From: Jacaranda mimosifolia
Lineage: Eukaryota; Streptophyta; Magnoliopsida; Lamiales; Bignoniaceae
Direction of reading: 5' to 3'
Length of the DNA stretch: 64,000 nt
Assembly (NCBI GenBank): GCA_018894105.1
Contig: CM032128.1
Span: 22,239,001 to 22,303,000, forward strand
The translations under genes were made by a program, and so were the position numbers. The stretch's first letter is position 1. Each line of letters begins with the position of its first letter. Shown piece after piece: positions 1-11,794 of this stretch. The notes under the pieces were generated by a model. It had not been told where the DNA came from, ran no database searches, and saw nothing but the letters and a program-made list of their open reading frames with translations.

Positions 1-1687
1 GTCAGCTTCTTTCTATCTCTTTTGCTTTGCACATTCTTCTTTTTCTTGATTTTTTAAATTATTTTCTCTCTTTGGAAATTCTCATTTTTCTAAATAATTT
101 GAAAGGGGCTTTCTATTGTCCTAGAGTACCTCTAGCATAAAATTGAATTTTGCTCCTCAGCATGGCGACCCCAAAAGGATTATTATAACGGCTACTACAT
201 CATCATGCTCGAATTAATGAACGTGACATGTTGTGCCTTAGTGTTGTGGATTTTCAATCTTCTGGTGCTGGTGCCAAACTCTCTATAATGATTATAAGCA
301 ATAGTTTTTATTGCGTTGTGACAGTGAATGTTTTGCTTCAACACTTTTCCCACATTTTGGCTTCTTGTTCTAAACCTTCTATGCTCATCATTTTTTTCTC
401 AGTTTATTACCTAAAAATACTAAACAAAACTACAACACAAATTACAAAGCTAGAACGACTAGAAACTATTTTTTCCTGACCATCACAAGAATAATGAAAA
501 CACTAGGCTTTTACATTAAATTATTATAGAATGGCTATATATTATGCCTTTGTAAATATTATAATTATATAAAAATATAATTATCATCTACTCACAAATG
601 AATGATCCCACTTGAATCAAGTCCAATAACCTCAATCCACAATGAGTCTCTCTCGACCTAAGTACTTCAAATTGATTCCTGATCCCATTTTGACTCCAAA
701 AAATGGGAGGGTAACAACAATGGGGCTAGCACTTAGGAACCAACAGTTTTCCCCTCATAAGAATCTTATGAACCTTGTATGAAAATTTCACCCTATTTTT
801 CATTACGTATAAGCAATCATCTATATATTCCCTATCACAATCACATCATTGGTGTTCCAACAAGTATAGAATATGAAGTAAAAATAGTTGTAATATAGCG
901 TTCATAATAAAAATTCCATTCAGTTCAAGATCTCCATCAACATTATTGTCCAAAAACACTAGAAAGTTCTCATTTTTGCTAGAAAAATCCAGTGTAACGT
1001 AACCTTTAGGCTGAACATCACATATATTTCTAAATGGGCAACAAACTTCATTGTTGTGTTGGCCATCGTCCCCTGGTTATCAATCCTAAAAAGCTTAAAC
1101 TTAATAACCCCAAACCCTGATTTCCCTACATCAAACCAAGAGGAAGTGCTAAAACTCTTATGCTCCATCTCTCCATCATGTGGGCAATTTTTGTCTTTTT
1201 TAATGATTTTCCATTCTAAAGTAAAAAATTTACCAGCTCAAGTGCAACCTCTGCACCATCTAAGTTGGAAACTTTGATGAGTTTGACATGATATTACAAA
1301 CATGCTATATCTTTGGCCCTTAAGGAACTGCTACTAGTTTATTTGAAACTCTTCTACTTTCTCTTTCCACTCTATTCTAAAGTGAAAACATGACCAACTC
1401 AAGTACAATGTTGGTACCACCTAAGTTGAAGATGTGAATGATTTTACCACGATATGATAAGCATACTATATCTTCAATCCTTGAGGAAGTGCAACTAACC
1501 TACTGAAACTCTTCTGCTTCTTTCTCCACTCTTGTTTACAATTCCTATTTTCTCAAGGACTTCTCTATTTTCGAAAAAAGAATTGAAAGAATCACCTATG
1601 CTCTTGATGACTTTGACAAGATAAGATAAGTATGTTATTTTTCAAATAGTGAGGAGACATTACTAGCTTCCTGAAAATTTTTCATTT
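1..1687. repeat. Modular non-coding repeat, copy 1, left part
   Basis: No gene is recognisable. Positions 1-950 form a 'head' that aligns by eye with 11795-12710, sharing phrases such as 'cgaccccaaaa', 'gtttattacctaaaaat' and 'actcacaaatga'. From about 1100 the sequence becomes a diverged tandem repeat. Each monomer carries, in order, 'accatctaagttgga', 'gatatgacaagcatg'-like and 'cactcc'-like blocks, with anchors near 1289, 1452 and 1615 (spacing ~163 here, ~190 elsewhere). The array is cut at 1687 by a copia insertion and resumes at 10038. Short open frames here do not match the periodicity or any family I know and look accidental. Confidence 0.75.
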
Positions 1688-3465
1688 TGTGAGTGATAAA
1701 TGCCTAAGAGGGAGGTGAATTAGGCTTAAGAGATTTTAATGCAATGGAAGTTTATCACTCAAAATACTTTTTGGATTTTCAAAATTGTTTAAGTCTTTTG
1801 TAGAAAAATAGTTTTATTTTACTGACTGGAATTTGTAAGCATCAGTTAAGATACCAGTCAGACCAGTGATAAGAAAAGAAGTAAAAATAGAATAAATAAC
1901 CATCGGTATTTATAGAGGTTCTGCAAGCCTACATCCTCTACCTAAGCTTTCACCCAAGATTTTAAACCTATCAAATTAATAAGTGTTTAAGAATGTTGTA
2001 TAGATAATAACAGTAATTTGACAGTAATGAAAGTTAAGGAACAAAAACACCCTAGCAAGGTGAAAAACCAACTTTTCGCAAAGAGCTACATCGGAATCCC
2101 AGATGGGATAAGGTAGATTCCAGAGCACTGTGAAGCCAGCTACTTGTGAACAGACCTGGGGGAACTTCTACTAGATTCACTTTCACATCCTTTGTGGACT
2201 AATGCACGAGTTGCTGGCACTCTGTATGGCAAGCTTTAGTCTCTTCTTCCAAACCAGAACTAAGAACACTGCATAAAGTTCCAGACAATACCAGTCTACT
2301 AGTTTCCTTATCTAGAGGTCTTTAGAGCAACCAAGTGCCAATTTGTTATTTTAATGGGATCCCTCAAGAGTAGGTACAACTCTCGTCACTCTTCACCACT
2401 AGGCCATTCAAGACACAAACCGTCTTGTCCTCGTCTCTCTAAGGTTCGTCGAAGGCAAGTTCCACTTGATCTTCACCACAAGGTCCCTCGAAAATATATG
2501 TTTAGCAAGGAATTAGCAATAATTAAGTACAAAACATGTATGAGAGTATCACACAACTCTTCAAAATACTTAATAAAGTTCTCTCCTGACTTAGTTATTG
2601 ACTTCTAGAATGCTGCATATTTTTCAATATGTAGATGTACTACCAACATCTATAAGTTCCAGTTTGGTAAGTGACCGTTAGATACAAATAAAGAAACAAC
2701 CCAGAAGACAAGAAGCCGTTAAAGTCATGATTAAAGCATAATTGCAGACTCAAATAATGATGCAACAAAACTGGTCTTCTTTCCTATTAAATGAAGATAT
2801 GAATTTTAAGCTAGAATCCTTAAGTGATCATATTATATATGGAAAGTTAATTCTAGCACATTCTGACAGATTCCAGAAGATAAATTAGGAAAGAGTAGTT
2901 TAAAATAATTGTGGCATCTAAATCAGACAAATATATTTAGTAAGCTAGAGATGCAAGAATTAGAGCCAAGAAGAATAGACTTTCATAGTATGAAAGATAT
3001 CAGAATCCAGTTATTTATGGAAAGCAGATTCCAGACAAGAGTTATAAATTCTTTGCAAATTATTTGAAGGTAATTTAATATGTCCATGCAGAAAAATGCA
3101 CTTTCCTTAAAGTATTAAAATGTTATCAATTTGGAAGAAGATAATAGAAAAAGGAAAGAAGCCATTAGTCAATCTTTCCATATATTACATTCATTGGATC
3201 TAGCCACGATGAGCACATTTTTAGATTCAAGATTAGCAGCATGATTTTCCTTACATAAATAAAAGATATGATCTGCTAAATCAAATATGAAGATATGCTG
3301 TCAAAATCAATATGAGGGAAGATAAGTTTTAGACAACACAAGATAATTTCTAGATAACATAAGGCGAGTCCAATAGATTTCTAGGAATAATTCACATAAA
3401 TCATGCAACAAATATTGTCATAATCAAAACTCTAAAACTCATGCAAAATCATCAAAGGGTTAATA
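1688..3465 (-). repeat. 3' LTR of the SIRE-like element (long version)
   Basis: This direct repeat of 1778 bp pairs with 8702-10037. In element orientation it starts at 3465 with TATTAACCC (TG changed to TA) and ends at 1688. It contains about 442 bp (roughly 2657-3102) absent from the other LTR. Both edges of that block share short 'tt(t)cc' homology, as expected if the other copy lost it by deletion. A small open frame at 2354-2608 lies wholly inside the LTR and is not a gene. Confidence 0.87.
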
Positions 3466-3876
3466 ATATCTCCATTTTTTATGATGACAATAAAATTTGA
3501 TGCATGAAAGTAGAAAGATATCACATGATCTTCCCCTGTTTGTATGCCTAAGTAGATCCTCATGCTCCCCCTATCTCGATGCAGGATTTTTATCCAAAAA
3601 CCAAGATATAACAAAAATGAGAATAAAGAAGCATAAACCAGTTGAGAGGAATTATACTCATAGACACAAGTTATCCTTATGTAGGTCAAATACTTAAACA
3701 TGTGGATCAAGTCAAATTTAGAATGTTCAGAATGCATATGAAATGCACATGCAACAAATGATACTTTTTCTCCCCCTTCATCCACAGAAGGGTCAAACAT
3801 GTGCAACAATAAACTTTCTTTGTGGACATTCTAAAGAATTAAGAGCACTATCTACTTTTGAAAGCTAAATTCCAGC
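3466..3876 (-). other. SIRE-like 3' untranslated region with polypurine tracts
   Basis: This non-coding stretch lies between the end of pol and the 3' LTR. On the minus strand, the segment abutting the LTR is purine-rich (about 3466-3482, AAAAAATGGAGAT), the position of the plus-strand primer. Two further G-rich purine tracts occur farther out, near 3563-3574 (AGGGGGAGCATGAGG) and 3770-3780 (GAAGGGGGAG). Extra internal purine tracts are known in SIRE-type elements. No convincing envelope-like reading frame is present, although some SIRE relatives carry one here. Confidence 0.55.
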
Positions 3877-5400
3877 CTAAATTGAAATTCTGGACACAAT
3901 CCCCAATTTATCTCTGATTCCAATGAACTTGCTTTCTTCCAGTGCTTTTGTGAAAATATCCGCAAGTTGGTTCTCAGTTGGAACAAATTCAATATAAATA
4001 TCACCCTTATGCACATGATGATATAAGAAATGATGTTTAGTTTCAATATGCTTAATGCGTGAGTATAATACTGGATTTTTGGAAATACTTATAGCACTGG
4101 TACTATCACAAAAGACATGCACATAAGACACATAATACCAAATTCATGCAAGATACGCTTTGTCCATAATACCTAGGTGCAGCAATTCCCCAAGGCCATG
4201 TATTCTGCTTTAGTTGTGGGTAATGCAACTATGCTATACTTTTCCTATCTATCTTGCAACCAGCATAGTTCGTATCAGAATAGCTTATGAAGTTAAAAGA
4301 TTTGGAATGTAGATACCATAAGCCATAGTTACATGTTTCCTTACGATATCTCAATATTTTTTTAATAGCATTTAAATGGGATTCCTTTGGATCGAACTAG
4401 AATCTAGCACATAAGTATGTTCAAAGCATAATATCTGGATGGTTAGCAGTTAAATACAGTAAACTATCAATCATACCTCTGTAGACTTTCTCGTCTACAT
4501 TCTTACCGTCCTCATCAAGTTCTAGTCTGGTATTTGTACTAATAGGAGTGGTTGTAGGGTTGCATTCACTCATTCCAAACTTCTTTAGAAGCTTATTTGT
4601 ATACTTTTTTTGTTAGATGAATGCCTCTTTCTGAGTTTGTTTCACTTGAAGTCCCAAGAAGAAATTGAGCTCTTCTATTAAGCTCATTTCAAATTCCCAT
4701 TTCATTTTCTTGGAAAACTATTGACAAAGTAGATCATTAGTAGCACCAAAGATACTGTTATCGACATAAATTTGAACAATGAGAGAACTATTTTCTTGGT
4801 GCTCAATGTACAATGTGGTATCTAAGATTCCAATAGAAAAGCCATTGTTCATAAGAAAGTTGCTCGAATGATCATAGCAAGCCCTAGGGGCTTGTTTTAA
4901 CCCATATAAAGCCTTTGTTAGTTTAAAAACATGAAGAAAACTTTAATTTTTGAAATCGGGCGGTTGCTCTATATAAACTTCTTCTTTTATGAATCCATTT
5001 AGAAAAGAACTTTTTACTTTCATTTGATAGAGCATAAACCTTTTATGAGATGCAAAGGCAAGAAGCATTCTAATCGATTCGAACCTTGCAACTGGAGCAA
5101 ACGTTTCATCATAGTCAATGCCCTCTTGCTGACTATAGCCTTTTGCTACCAATCTGGCTTTGTTCCTAGTAACTTAACCAATTTCATTTAGCTTATTTCT
5201 GAATACCCACTTGGTACCAACGACTGGATGGTCTAATGGTCATTCTACCAGGTTCCAGACTTTATTATTTTCAAACTGAGCTAGTTTTTTCTTCATTACC
5301 TCAATCCAGAATGGATCTTTTAGTGCCTATTTGATATCCTTAGGTTCAATCACGGAAATGAGGGCACAATTGGATTAATCTGGTGGAACTTGTCTAATTT
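3877..5400 (-). pseudogene. pol: SIRE-like pol relic: reverse transcriptase and RNase H
   Basis: Reverse transcriptase motifs are clear on the minus strand: [20 protein letters not shown] and [17 protein letters not shown] at 4943-5152. The catalytic YVDD box has become YVDN (4757-4768), losing one catalytic Asp. The RNase H end at 3877-4131 is well preserved (FCDSTSAISISKNP, RIKHIETKHHF, ADIFTKAL). Several stops and frame changes separate these blocks. The frame ends close to the 3' untranslated purine tracts, as expected for the end of pol. Confidence 0.83.
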
Positions 5401-5422
5401 TGGATCTAGTAGTTATTACAGC

Positions 5423-6905
5423 TTATGGATCTCCAATGATTTTGTCAGTAAGGTGACTAGAAATATGTTTGAACTTTCTGGTTCTTTTTTTAGTCATTTC
5501 TACTGACTCACTGGAATTAGGTTCATCAGTGGGATTTGTTTCCTCAAATGATTCTGGTTCCTCTTGGTTTGATGTTGATGGCTCAGGGTCTGGAATTTTG
5601 ACTAGTTCTTCAAATCCTGCAACTTCTTTGCTCAAGGTTTTCTTGGCAGAAAATGGCCTAGTTTCATCAAACGTAACATGTGTGGATTCTTGAACAGTTC
5701 TTTTCCTTTGTTAAAAACACGATAAGCTTTACTATGCATTGAGCAACCAACAAAGATAGCCTCATCAACTTTGGAATCAAACTTTGTCAAATAACCTCTA
5801 TCATTAATAATATAACATTTGCAACAAAAGACATGAAAATAAGAAATTTTTGGAATTTTACCATGCCATAATTCATATGGGGTTTTTCTCAAAAGTGGTC
5901 TTAAGAAAACACGATTTAACACATAGCAGTTCATATTCACAGCTTCACCTCATAGGAATTTGGAAGATAACATTCATTAAGCATGGTTCTAGCAGCTTCT
6001 TGCAAAATTCAATTTTTCCTTTCAACTACCCCATTTTGTTGAGGAGTCTTAGGAGCAAAAAAATCATGAATGTAACCATGTTCTTCACAAAACAAAGTAA
6101 AATTTATTTTGTCAAACTCAGTTCCATGGTCACTTCGAATTTTCTTAATGAAATAACCTTTTTCATTTTGAAGCCTTTTAGTGAGTGTAATGAAAGCATT
6201 TAGAACATTATTTTTATGAGCAAGGAATAGAACCCACGTAAAACAAGTATAATCATCTACTATGACAAATGCATATCTTTTACCTCCAAGGGAAACAGTT
6301 TTCATAGGTTCGATTTGGTCAATGTGCAGAAGTTCCAGTGGCTTTGAAGGTGTGATCTTATTCTTTGATTTGAAAAAATGTTCGAATTTGCTTCCTCTTT
6401 TGGCATGCATCACACATCATGTCCTTGGAGAAGTTTAACTTGGGTACCTCTTTGACAAGATCTTTTTTTGTGAGATGAGATATAAGTTTCATGTCTACGC
6501 GGCCTATTCTTCTGTGCCATTTCCAACATTTTTCATCTGAAACAACTAAACCCTTTACATTTTGACAGGTTAAATCCTCAAGGGCTATGCAATAAACATT
6601 TCCATCCTTAGGAGCAGTAAAAACTAGTTTCTCATTTTGCTTGATAACATAGTGAGAAGGATGGAATTTAACCTGATAACCTTCATTGCATAGTTGACTG
6701 ATACTAAGCAAGTTATGCTTAAGGCCTTCAACAAGACATACATTAGCAATGGAAGTACCAGTATGCTTACCAATAGTACCTTTACCTATTATACGACCTT
6801 TTGTGTTGTCTGCATAGAGAACATTTCCTACAGAACAATCGTTAAGTTTACGAAACATGGACGCATCCCTCATTATATGCCTAGAACATCTGCTATCCAA
6901 GCACC
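5423..6905 (-). pseudogene. pol: SIRE-like pol relic: protease, integrase and linker
   Basis: The protease active-site triplet Asp-Ser-Gly is Asp-Ser-Arg here (6889-6897, in CLDSRCSRHI), so proteolysis is probably lost. Then comes a GAG_pre-integrase zinc-binding segment (WHRRIGRVD...CDACQKRK). The integrase core at 6009-6413 shows the D-D-E triad: Asp in LLHIDQI, Asp in IRSDHGTEF and Glu in NGVVERKN. Integrase inserts the cDNA into nuclear DNA. A 5632-5940 stretch carries the integrase C-terminal part (TPYELWHGKIP). The acidic Pro/Ser/Glu-rich linker at 5423-5635 is the usual spacer before reverse transcriptase. The segment is broken by frame shifts near 6360 and 5940. Confidence 0.83.
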
Positions 6906-7039
6906 ACTTCTATTTTTGAGAATGTTCCTTGGCATGTACCTGTAAGAAATCAGTTTGTTTTAAGTCCCCAAACTATGTTGGGTCCTTCATGGTTAGTAGT
7001 AGATAATTTTCTTACCTAAATAGACTTGGTACCAATAAG

Positions 7040-8642
7040 TTTCTCAATCGGACATCTATAATTGACATGACCAGATCTACCACAAGTAAAGCAGGTTTTT
7101 TGAACTGGTTTGAATTTCATTCTAAAAGTTGTTGAAACCGGCTTGGTTTTTCTTTAATTCATGCGGTTTCTGAAATTTCGACCCTTCTTAACATTATGTC
7201 TAGGTGGAACATGCATATGTATGTGTTTGACACTTGTGGAACATTCACCTAGATTATCCTCAAAATGCAAGCATTCTATAAAAATCATTTTTCCTTTGAT
7301 TTCACGGCTTATATTTTTTACTTGCTTTTTCAAAGAATTATTCTCTTTAGTGAGCCAATCATTTATTTTCTTTTTGCATTCAGCATCAATGGTCTCTCTA
7401 TTTTTAGCCATTTGCATTTCAATTTTATCTTTATGAGCCATATCCAAGTCTTCCTGCAAATAGTCCACTTTTTCTTGCAAAACTTTATTTTTATCAACAA
7501 GCATTTTGACAGGAATTTCATAACGCTTAAGCAATGTTTGCACATCCTCATCAATGTCAATTTCATCACTGGAATCATAATCAGAAGATGAATAGGCACT
7601 TACTTGATTACCGTGAAGCAATTCTCTTCATTTTCAAATTGTTCACCATCAGATTCGTCCCATGTGGTTGCCATCACCTTAGCTTTGGCTTGTTTTACAT
7701 ATTTCTTCAATCAAGGACAATCTAGTTTTCTGTGTTCAATTTTATTCCATTCGTAGCAGCGAGGTGGCTCGGTACTTGGAGTTTTAGGATTGGTTCTTTT
7801 CGATTTTGATTTGTTCTTCCAAAATTTTCTTTTGAGGTTCGTCAGTTGCTTTAATCTTCAAAAAATCAGAACAATTTCATCCTCAACCTAGTCCTCATCA
7901 AGATCTCGTTGAAGTTCTGAGTCGGAATAATGATCGGTATTAAAGGCAATATTTTTTTTTACCTTTGTTTCCAAATCTTCATTTTTGTTTAGCAATGTCA
8001 TCCATAGGATGTGAGAGATCGAATTAGCTCACCTATGGTCATTCTGCTAAGATCACGAGTTTCTTGAATAGCAGTAACTTTTAGCACCCATTCCTTTGGA
8101 AGCGATCTAAGAATTTTGCAGACTTGCTCATCCTCGTTTATAGTTTTACTGAGTGCGAACATATGATTTATGATTTCCATGAAACGCGCGTATATCTGAC
8201 TTATGGTCTCATCAGGTTTCATCTAGAACATTTCACATTTGTGAATGAAAAGAGCGATCCTCTCTTATCGAACCTGACTGGTACCTTCGTAGGTTACTTG
8301 CAACATTTCTCACATTTGCTTTGTTGTAGCACATGTACTGACTCAGTAGTACTCCTCTTTAGTAAAAACGCATGACATAATTTTTTTGGTCTTCGCATTC
8401 ATTGAGATGACCTTTTTATCATCATTGGTAAATTCATGTCGCTTTGTTGGAACCGTATGTTCGTTAACTAATATTGCTGGAACTGTCAGCCGTTCACTGA
8501 CCATGTCCCATAAATCAAAATCCAGGGCAATTATATATTTTTGCATCCGATTTTTCCACGTAGCATAATTGGAACCATCAAGCAATGGAGGTCGGTTGTG
8601 CGATTGCCCTTCTACAAAGATGTAAAAATTGTTAGTGGCCAT
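7040..8642 (-). pseudogene. gag: SIRE-like gag (capsid/nucleocapsid) relic
   Basis: Gag packages the retrotransposon RNA in cytoplasmic virus-like particles. The start at 8642 begins MATNNFYIF, followed by the typical copia 'RPPLLDGSNYATWKNRM' segment. After a frame break, 7998-8222 holds the UBN2-like part (LRSLPKEW, KVTAIQETRDLSRMT). The first zinc knuckle (7717-7758) reads CYEWNKIEHRKLDC, with the second Cys replaced by Trp. Next comes an acidic, Lys/Glu-rich coiled-coil stretch (7154-7621). A second, intact knuckle (7052-7093) reads CFTCGRSGHVNYRC. Reading requires several frame changes, so this is a pseudogene. The start is chosen because it lies just inside the 5' LTR and matches the family N-terminus. 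Confidence 0.82.
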
Positions 8643-8701
8643 ATGATCTTTTACTCTGGTAGTTACACCACAATATAGAGAGCCAATGCTCCAATGGCAA
8701 T

Positions 8702-10037
8702 TGTGAATGATTATTTGCCTAAGAGGGGGGGTGAATTAGGCTTGAGAGATTTTAATGCAGCAAAAGTTTATCACTCAAAATACTTTTTAGCTTTTCAAAA
8801 CTATTTAAATCATTTACAGAAAAATAGTTTTAGTTATTAGCTGGAATTTGTAAGTACCAGTTAAGATAGCAGTCAGATCAGTGATAAGGAAAGTAGTAAA
8901 AACAAAAATAAATAGACACTGGTATTTATAGAGGTTATGCAAGCCTACATCCTCTACCTAAGCTTTCACCCCAGATTTTAAACCTATCAAATTAATAAGT
9001 GTTTAAGAATGTTGTATAGATAATAACAGTAATTTGACAGTAATGAAAGTTAAGGAACAAAAACACCATAGCAGGGTGAAAAACCAACTTTTTGCAAAGA
9101 GCTACATCGGAGTCCCCGAAGGGATAAGGTAGATTCCAGAGCACTGTGAAGCCAGCTACTTGTGAACAGATCTGGGGGAACTTCTACTAGATTCACTTGC
9201 ACATCCTTTGTGGACTAATGCACGAGTTGCTGGCACTCTGTATGGCAAGCTTTAGTCTCTTCTTCTAGACCAGAACTAAGAACACTGCATAAAGTTCCAG
9301 ATAGTACCAGTCTACTAGTTTCCTTATCTAGAGGTCTTTAGAGCAACCAAGCGCCAATTTGTTCTTTTAATGGGATCCCTCAAGAGTAGGTACAACTTTC
9401 GTCACTCTTCACCACTAGGCCATGCAAGACACAAACCGTCTTGTCCTCATCTCTCTAAGGTCTTTCGAAGGCAAGTTCCACTTGATCTTCACCACAAGGT
9501 CCCTTGAAAATATATGTATAACAAGGAATTAGCAATAATTAAGCACAAAACATGTATGAGAGTATCACATAACACCTCAAAATACTTAACAAAGTTCTCT
9601 CCTGACTTAGTTATTGATTTCTAGAATGCTGCATATTTTTCAATATGTAGATGTACTACCAACAACTATAAGTTTCCTTAAAGTATTAAAAGGTTATCAA
9701 TTTGGAAAAAGATAATAGAAAATGGAAAGAAGCCATTAGTCAAGCATCACATATATTACATTCATTGAATCTAGCCATGATGAGCACATGTTTAAATTCA
9801 AGATTAGCAGCATGATTTTCCTTCCATAAATAAAAGATGTGATGTGCTAAATCAAATATAAAGAAATGTTGTCAAAATCAATATAAGGGAAGATAAGTTC
9901 TAGATAGCACAAGATAATTTCTAGATAACATAGGGCAAGGTCCAATAGATTTCTGGGAATATTTCACATCAATCATGCAACAAATATTGTCATATTCAAA
10001 ACTCTAGAACTCATGTAAAATCATCAAAGGGTTAACA
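8702..10037 (-). repeat. 5' LTR of the SIRE-like element (short version)
   Basis: This 1336-bp direct repeat matches 1688-3465. In element orientation it starts TGTTAACCC at 10037 and ends near 8702 in ...CACA. It is the upstream LTR because gag begins just inside it at 8642. Relative to its partner it lacks about 442 bp, the join lying near 9671-9676. Just inside the LTR, where a primer binding site should lie (left of 8702), there is no clean match to the usual initiator-tRNA-Met complement; the sequence has diverged or another tRNA was used. Confidence 0.88.
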
Positions 10038-11794
10038 AATTTCCTCTCTCAATTCCTATGCTTAATTTTCATCTTCTTTGGGACTTCCCATTTTGAAGTA
10101 AAAATTTGATCATTGAATTGTAATTATTGTATCACCTAAGATGGAAAAAAAGTATGACAAGCATTCCATATCTTCAGCCTTTTATTTAAGAGAGTTTTTT
10201 TTCTTAATTACTATATGAATTGAAAAGAGATCAACCCTTGCTTAAACTCCATATTTCACCAATCTTCTCCAATGCGAAATTTTCAAATTCCAATTTCTGT
10301 TCCAATAAGTGCTTCTTATGCTTGTCTTGTGCACTATGCCTGTATAATTATCCTGTTACCTACTTCATAATTATTTTTGTATTCTCTAGAAATAATAATG
10401 CTTGTTGCAACTGACTCCCCTTTAAAGTTCTACCGAAATAGAACATAATCAATTAAGGTTTACACCTAGCCATTGGAATAAAAAAAAGTGTGTTTCATTA
10501 TAATTCATCATATTTTAGTCTATATTTGTAGTTTAAAAAATTTATAACTAATAACCACATATATGACAAGCTTATATCTTCGACTCTTGGGAAAGTAATA
10601 CTATCTTCTCCAAACACTTAATCTTCCTCTCTGCACTCCTATGTATAACTTCCATCTTCTTTAGGGCTTCCGGTTCTGAAGTAAAAACATGGTCAACTCA
10701 AGTGTAATCTTTGTACCATTTAAGTTGGAAATAATATGACAAATGTTCTATATCTTCAACCTTCTGTTTGAAAGAGTTTTTCTTCTTAATTGCTATATAA
10801 ATTGGAAAAAGAGAAACCTTACCTCAAATCCATAATTCATCATCCTCTCAAAGGCTAAATTCTCTAATTTCAATTTCCATTCCACAAAGTGCTTATTATG
10901 CTTGTCTTTTGTCCACTATGCTTGTATGTACTACTACATCACATGCATCCTCATTATTTTTGTATCCTTTGGAAATAACAATATTGGTTGCAATTGGCTC
11001 CCAATTATTATTCTTGATAGATGAAACATAACCAATTAAGATCTTCGCCCACCCAGACAATCAAGAAAAAAGAAAGTGTATTTCATTATAATATCATAAA
11101 AGTATGTTTTATTATAATTGATCTTATAATTTTTCCAAACAATTAATTTGTACTCGTAGTTTAAAATTTTTATTACTAATAGAGGTTCACAAGTAACTCT
11201 ATACATGCATCCCATGTTCGTTTTTCTAGTGAGTACAATGTGTTGCCTTTTGTAATTTACATTTAATAAAATGTCTCTTCATACTTTTTCTATCATATTG
11301 TTTTCTTAAATTCATAAAAATTCTTCATTTAAAAAGCTTTTTGTAAATACTAAAACTAATCAACCTTATACATCCTATTCAATAACTTGCTAATGGTGCT
11401 ACACCCTTAATCACTTAATTCTTAGATGGCATTTGAGGACATTGAGTAATTCTTAGTCTAAACTATTATTACTCAACTCAAAGGCAAACTACAATCATGA
11501 CATCATTCAAACATGTGGCCCACATAAAATAAAGCATTAATATCTTAGAACTCAAATCAAGATATTAGATGCAAAATTCAAGAAATCAATGCCATAATTA
11601 TATCATCCATGACATCATCTTTCGAAGAATGGAAAAAAACCTAACATAGTCATCAAATGAATATACTACTAGTTTCCATCTCTATTAAGAGAGGAACAAG
11701 AGAAATCATCGAAACCCATAAGGAAAGAGAACCCATAAGGAAAGAGAACACCTGATGCTATATTTCTCAATCTGAAGCTATGAGAACATGAATC
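10038..11794. repeat. Modular non-coding repeat, copy 1, right part
   Basis: The tandem array cut at 1687 resumes here ('cctctctcaattcctatg'). At about 10190 it passes into a longer AT-rich 'tail' (to ~10560), recognisable by 'cataatcaattaagg', 'tttcattataatt' and 'gtttaaaaaatttat'. A second short array/tail pair follows (10560-11640), with monomer anchors near 10561 and 10735. No coding potential is evident. The segment 11640-11794 is unique-looking and carries a 17-bp perfect tandem duplication at 11714-11747. Confidence 0.65.
11714..11747. repeat. 17-bp perfect tandem duplication
   Basis: The unit acccataaggaaagaga is present twice head to tail with no mismatch. It lies just before the second copy of the large modular repeat begins. 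Confidence 0.9.

Larger units (their letters stand above)
1688..10037 (-). mobile_element. SIRE/Maximus-like Ty1/copia retrotransposon, decayed full-length copy
   Basis: Two long direct repeats bound an internal region of about 5.2 kb that reads, on the minus strand, gag - protease - integrase - reverse transcriptase - RNase H, the Ty1/copia order. The SIRE assignment is by family knowledge: a long gag with a UBN2-type segment, two separated zinc knuckles and an acidic coiled-coil region before the protease. The outer ends are TG...CA-like. The flanks are cattt (1683-1687) and aattt (10038-10042), a 4/5 match to a 5-bp target duplication. Joining the flanks restores a continuous monomer of the surrounding tandem repeat, which fixes the insertion site. 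All coding parts are broken, so the element is not autonomous. Confidence 0.9.

Noticed and set aside
228..479. 83-codon frame near the start as a host gene
   Set aside because: The aligned segment in copy 2 (about 12010-12240) does not preserve the frame and no motif is recognised.
2354..2608. 84-codon frame with many Arg and Ser
   Set aside because: It lies wholly inside an LTR, and the corresponding sequence in the other LTR has changes that do not look coding-constrained.
3432..3809. 125-codon minus-strand frame between pol and the 3' LTR as an envelope-like gene
   Set aside because: It crosses the polypurine tract and enters the LTR; no signal peptide or membrane segment typical of SIRE envelope-like proteins could be supported.
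5850..6203. 117-codon plus-strand frame
   Set aside because: Antisense shadow of the SIRE-like integrase, which has a clear D-D-E core on the other strand.
7161..7591. Plus-strand hydrophobic frames of about 90-110 codons
   Set aside because: They are antisense shadows of the Lys/Glu-rich coiled coil of the SIRE-like gag.
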